Assembly: GCF_019320115.1 (NCBI RefSeq)
Contig: NC_089595.1
Location: 106,027,611 to 106,091,610, forward strand
Source: Miscanthus floridulus
Lineage: Eukaryota; Streptophyta; Magnoliopsida; Poales; Poaceae
Direction: 5' to 3'
DNA: 64,000 nucleotides
Within the stretch, counting starts at the first letter, position 1. Each line of letters starts with the position of its first letter. Positions 60,376-64,000 of the stretch are shown piece by piece. The translations under genes and the position numbers were made by a program. Under the pieces are notes generated by a model that worked only from the letters and a program-made list of their open reading frames with translations, searched no databases and was not told the DNA's origin.

Positions 60376-61330
60376 CGTGTACCTGAATCACAACCAAAGC
60401 ATATCATACTAGTTTGAGGGCAAAGGAAAAAAGAAAGCTAAACCCATGCGAACTCGTGTGCATGAAAATCTACTATGCACTGAGCCACTGATACTATTCG
60501 AAGGTTGGATCTAGACGATCGAAACAAGTAATATTCCGATTCAGGCTAAGCGAACACACACACAGCACGGCTCAATTTACTCCGCGGAGAGGCGGGGAAG
60601 GCGAATCAGAATCCCGTTGCCAATTCCTCAAGCTATCTTTCAGAAACTATTCGCACCCGATTGGCCTGGGCCTGTAGTCTGTAGAAAACGAAGCTGAAGC
60701 GCCCCAAGCCCCCAAACCCAAATCCCCAACCCCTGCACAGGCACACCGCACACCCGAACCGCTAGCGCGCGATCCCACGACGAGCTTACCTCGCAGCAGG
60801 GGAGAAGCGGCGAGTTGGGTCCCACCCGCCGGAGCAGCCGGCGGCGGAGGCGGAGTCGCGGCTCGCGGCGGAGGCGAGGCCGGCTCGGGCCCGGGCGGAC
60901 GGGAGGCCGGGAGGGAATGGTTTGGCGTTTCGGTGGGCGCGTGGGATTGGCCATGCCCGAGGATTTCTCCTTTTTCTCGGTTGTGTCCCATCCCATGCTT
61001 ACGTGACGGTGACGCGCACTGCGGCTACAGCTTGCCTGACCGCCTGGAACAAGAGCCGGCGCATGGGGTCCCTTCCTCCGGGACCGCCTGAAAGAGCCCG
61101 GCCAGGGATTCGAATGGAGATCTGCCTCCGCGACCACGAGCGACCCGACGACGGAAGGGGAGAAGCTGTTCGCCTGTTCCTTCACCTCGCATCCTTGCGA
61201 CCTTGACTGCGGCTGCGGGCGGGAGAATGGTGCCGAGCGCGGAGCGCGGAGCGCCCGAGCCGACGAGCGAGAGACGTGGAGAGGAAGAGACCGTCGCGGA
61301 CTCGCGGTGTCTGCGACCGTTAGTGCGGCG
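60376..61330 (-). promoter_or_regulatory. 5' leader, leader intron and GC-rich promoter of the SnRK1 pseudogene
   Basis: On the minus strand a CAG acceptor (GATTCAG/GTACACG) lies directly before the ATG at 60375, and a strong donor (TGCGAG/GTAAGC) lies near 60790, indicating a ~400-bp leader intron. Upstream is a CpG-rich island to about 61.3 kb. The promoter architecture is therefore retained although the coding sequence is not. Confidence 0.55.
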
Positions 61331-62775
61331 GACTCGATGGGAGCGGGAGGGAAAGATGGTGTGGCTGGGCCTGGGTATTAGCAGGAGGGAGCGGGCTGGA
61401 TGTGATGGGCTTCATGTATTTGTGGGGATTCAGGCCATGTCTGGGGCAGCGTTTGCTCAGCTTTTGAGCCCAATAAGCCAATAAGCCAATAATTCCGCAT
61501 AAACGCCTCGCGAAAGGGGCGTGGTCGCGACTCCCCGTCGTCCGCAACGTTTCTGAAATCACGAGCTCGACCCCGCGTTTTCTCCCCCTGCCCCTCCCTC
61601 CCGAGTGGTCCCGTGCCCGTGCAGGATCCACTTGAGGTGAACCAAACAGGGCCTACCCAACGCCCCGCTTAAATTCTACACATCGCAACTTATCAAATAA
61701 TCATGCTCAGCTTATAAGCGAGATCCACGTGAGCTGAACCAAACGGGGCCTCAGTGATGTGGACCTTAATTTCGTCCACCTTAATTTCGTCCCCGTTGGC
61801 ACCGCAGGGAACAATAAAATAGCGGGATAGAGGGCTGTTCAACTTACAGCGAGCTCTTGCTTTGTTTGATTAACCGGTAAATATGTCCGTACATTGCAAC
61901 ATAACTAAATATATATTAGAATCGGACTCCGTGTAATCATTAAACGTAAGTAACTTGTATGAACTTGTTACACACAATACAAGATACAGAGGGCTCGTAC
62001 GTCTTGAAATCAGTCTGCTTATGGTTCATTGCTAGATGCGAGTTGTTCTTATGCCCTTTCTGATTAATCCTCAGGAGATGCATCCTATAATACATAAAAC
62101 AGTAATCTTATCTGATGAATGTGCACTTCCTGTGACATCTAATTACTCGTCCTATTCGCTTATTGGTTTCAGCCAGGCTTATTCAACCAGGCAACAGCGT
62201 TTTCCTCTAAAAAAAACCAGCACCAGCCAGCGAACACGCTGACTGTCTCTCCGTTTATGTCAGAGTTGACACTGATGTGTCAACGGGCAAACTTTCTTTT
62301 CAATTTTCAGTGGGACATTTCTCAGTCTGGGTATCATGCTAATAATATCACCTTATGGCCCCGTTCGCGAACGGTCTAAAACTTAGCTAGAAAACACTGT
62401 TCTGACTGAATTGCAGTGAAAGAAAAACACTGTTCAGCTGGTTTGTTAAACAGTAAACTGAGAGGGAAACCAGCCAGCTGGCTGGTTTGAACCAGACCAG
62501 CGAAAGGGATAACATGTCCCAGGACTAAAGAAAGGCCAAAATTTTTTTGCATGATCTAATTGAGGAAGTAGGCCTGTGGCTCGCCTGTGGCCTCTTGTTT
62601 AGGAGCTTAGGTGACAACCGTCTAGGCAAACCAGGACATGCCTCTAATGTCTACATACTCCAGAAAATATAATCTACTGGAGGATTATATATTGTCATTA
62701 TGTACATCTCAAATGTAACTTTAAACTCCACTGGGTGCATCAAGGATTGTGCTTGGGAAGCCAATCATGTCAGGC
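61331..62775. other. intergenic spacer between the SnRK1 copies with MITE debris
   Basis: No gene. Repeated fragments GATCCACTTGAGGTGAACCA / GATCCACGTGAGCTGAACCA followed by AACAGGGCC or AACGGGGCC (61.62 and 61.72 kb) and a stretch at 62356-62515 (AACACTGTTCTGACTGAATT, CCAGCCAGCTGGCTGG) are MITE relics. They resemble in part the relic at 45.75-45.86 kb. Confidence 0.5.
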
Positions 62776-64000
62776 TCAAAGAACTCTCAGCTGAGTTAGA
62801 AAGGCGGAACACAAGTCCAGAAAGAGGAGCTGTGGTCCACTGACCCTTTGCAGGTCAAGAAGGTACTTCTCATCCCTCGTCTTGTAAAGCTGCAGTCAGT
62901 GTAAGTGTATTAGAATTGAGTGCATTTTCCAAGTAGACTTTATGCAACAAAAAGGGACATCTAGTATGAAATGAAAGTACAATTATGGAATATGTTAATT
63001 TGGAATCACAAATGTACTTGGTCCTAAGGGATTGTGAATATTTTAGCAATTCAGAAAAATAACCTGGCATGCAAATGTAATCCTAACAAAGTTAAGTTTG
63101 CTGCATAAACATAGCACATAAAGAAGTCAAGGTCATATGTTAAAGAGTCATGCAAAGTGTCGTTCATAGTCTGCACAGCCAATGTTGTATTCAAGACTAT
63201 GTTACGTGATATATTTATTTAAGTGCGCATGATTAAGATTCCAAATGATACCTGAATCTCAAACTTCACTATAGGGGTTGATTTCGCCATGAGATCATCA
63301 GTTTCAATTATAGCAGACTCCGCACTAAAGCCATCACTGCTATGCATCATACTCTCCAGGCTGCCAGGACTCCATCTGCATTTCATGTTATAGTGTCCAA
63401 TCTTCTTCCAGTAAACATTCAGTTCTTGCAGAGCTTTAAGCACTTCACTTATTATTTCTCGTGGATGTGCTCGAGACTGTTAGACAATTACAGATATATG
63501 AATCAGAATAATTCAGGAAACACATAATAAGATTAAGATGCACTTAACATGAAAATTACCTGAAGACCAAGGGCCCATTTCCTTTCAGCTGCAAAATGCT
63601 GCCTCAAGCCAGACCCCGGAGATTCTGTAAACCCATGCTGCCGAAGTTCAGTTGCTGAAGTTGGTGTTTCAGCGATTACTTGAGAGAAAGATGAGTCCTA
63701 GAGATCACAATCACATAAAGCAAGACAGAAAAATTAGCAAGAAATTTATAGCGTCACAAGTACTGAACAGCTCACAATCAACATCCGGAAATACAAGAGA
63801 GAAGAAAAACCACACTCACCATAGATTCTTGAAACTCAGATCCAAGATAACCACTGGTTGTACGAAGCCTATTGTCCAAGAGTAAATAATAGGCAACTGT
63901 TGCCTGCACAGCCAAACTGTGTCATGATACCATAAAACAACCAAAGGAAACAGAGAGTACAGCAGATACCTCATTCTGCAATCTGTTTTGCACAGATTCA
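62776..64000 (-). CDS. SnRK1-alpha protein kinase, C-terminal exons (intact copy, runs off the right edge)
   Basis: The visible exons, all in phase with GT-AG introns, are: from 63970 rightwards past 64000 (end of the UBA-type domain, ...NRLQNE); 63903-63820 (ATVAYYLLLDNRLRTTSGYL); 63697-63560 (FAAERKWALGLQ); 63476-63252 (HPREIISEVLKALQELNVYW, HYNMKCRW); and 62889-62776 (LYKTRDEKYLLDLQRVSG ... FLTQLRVL*). This is the regulatory half of the SnRK1/KIN10 catalytic subunit. The KA1 domain binds the beta and gamma subunits of this energy-sensing complex. No lesion was seen, in contrast to the neighbouring copy. From position, it is probably the functional orthologue of rice OSK1. The kinase domain lies outside the window. 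Confidence 0.93.

Noticed and set aside
61203..61484. ORF in the SnRK1 pseudogene upstream region
   Set aside because: Within a CpG-rich promoter-like island, no domain and no splice partner.

Overview
The window is plant nuclear DNA, most likely from a panicoid grass of the sorghum/sugarcane/maize type. This is inferred from intron-containing genes, GC-rich monocot first exons, nested Tat-type Ty3-gypsy retrotransposons with antisense ORFs, and many hAT-like and other MITEs. No organelle, bacterial or viral genome is present.

Layout. 1-10 kb is mostly small transposons: two hAT-type elements with perfect 8-bp target-site duplications, a MITE family, a TRIM-like LTR element and short direct duplications. 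10.2-14.0 kb holds a complete seven-exon minus-strand gene for a 496-aa protein I do not recognise, with a C-terminal half that looks like a beta-barrel. 17.27-41.64 kb is one nested block. Element A (1246/1247-bp LTRs, 5-bp duplication CTTCC) has a gag relic and an antisense ORF but no visible pol. Its antisense ORF is split by element B (21159-36959, minus strand, 470-bp LTRs). B carries a decayed gag-pol, its own antisense ORF and an extra internal LTR-like copy. 42.6-44.0 kb looks like a solo LTR. 44.4-46.5 kb is a nest of TIR elements. 48.87-52.94 kb is a long-TIR (Mutator-like) element carrying a decayed plant-mobile-domain gene.

The gene-bearing end is 53-64 kb. A complete class A4 heat-stress transcription factor gene (459 aa, HsfA4d/Spl7 type) is on the plus strand. 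Next come two tandem minus-strand copies of an SnRK1-alpha kinase gene. The proximal copy (57.4-60.4 kb) is a pseudogene: catalytic motifs are lost, several stops are present, an insertion sits in one exon, and the last exon is frameshifted. The distal copy (62.78 kb to the right edge) has an intact C-terminal half and continues beyond the window. The Hsf-SnRK1 pairing matches what I recall of rice chromosome 5 (Spl7 next to OSK1), so this end is probably ancestral synteny while the transposon block is recent. I saw no CRISPR, rRNA or tRNA gene.
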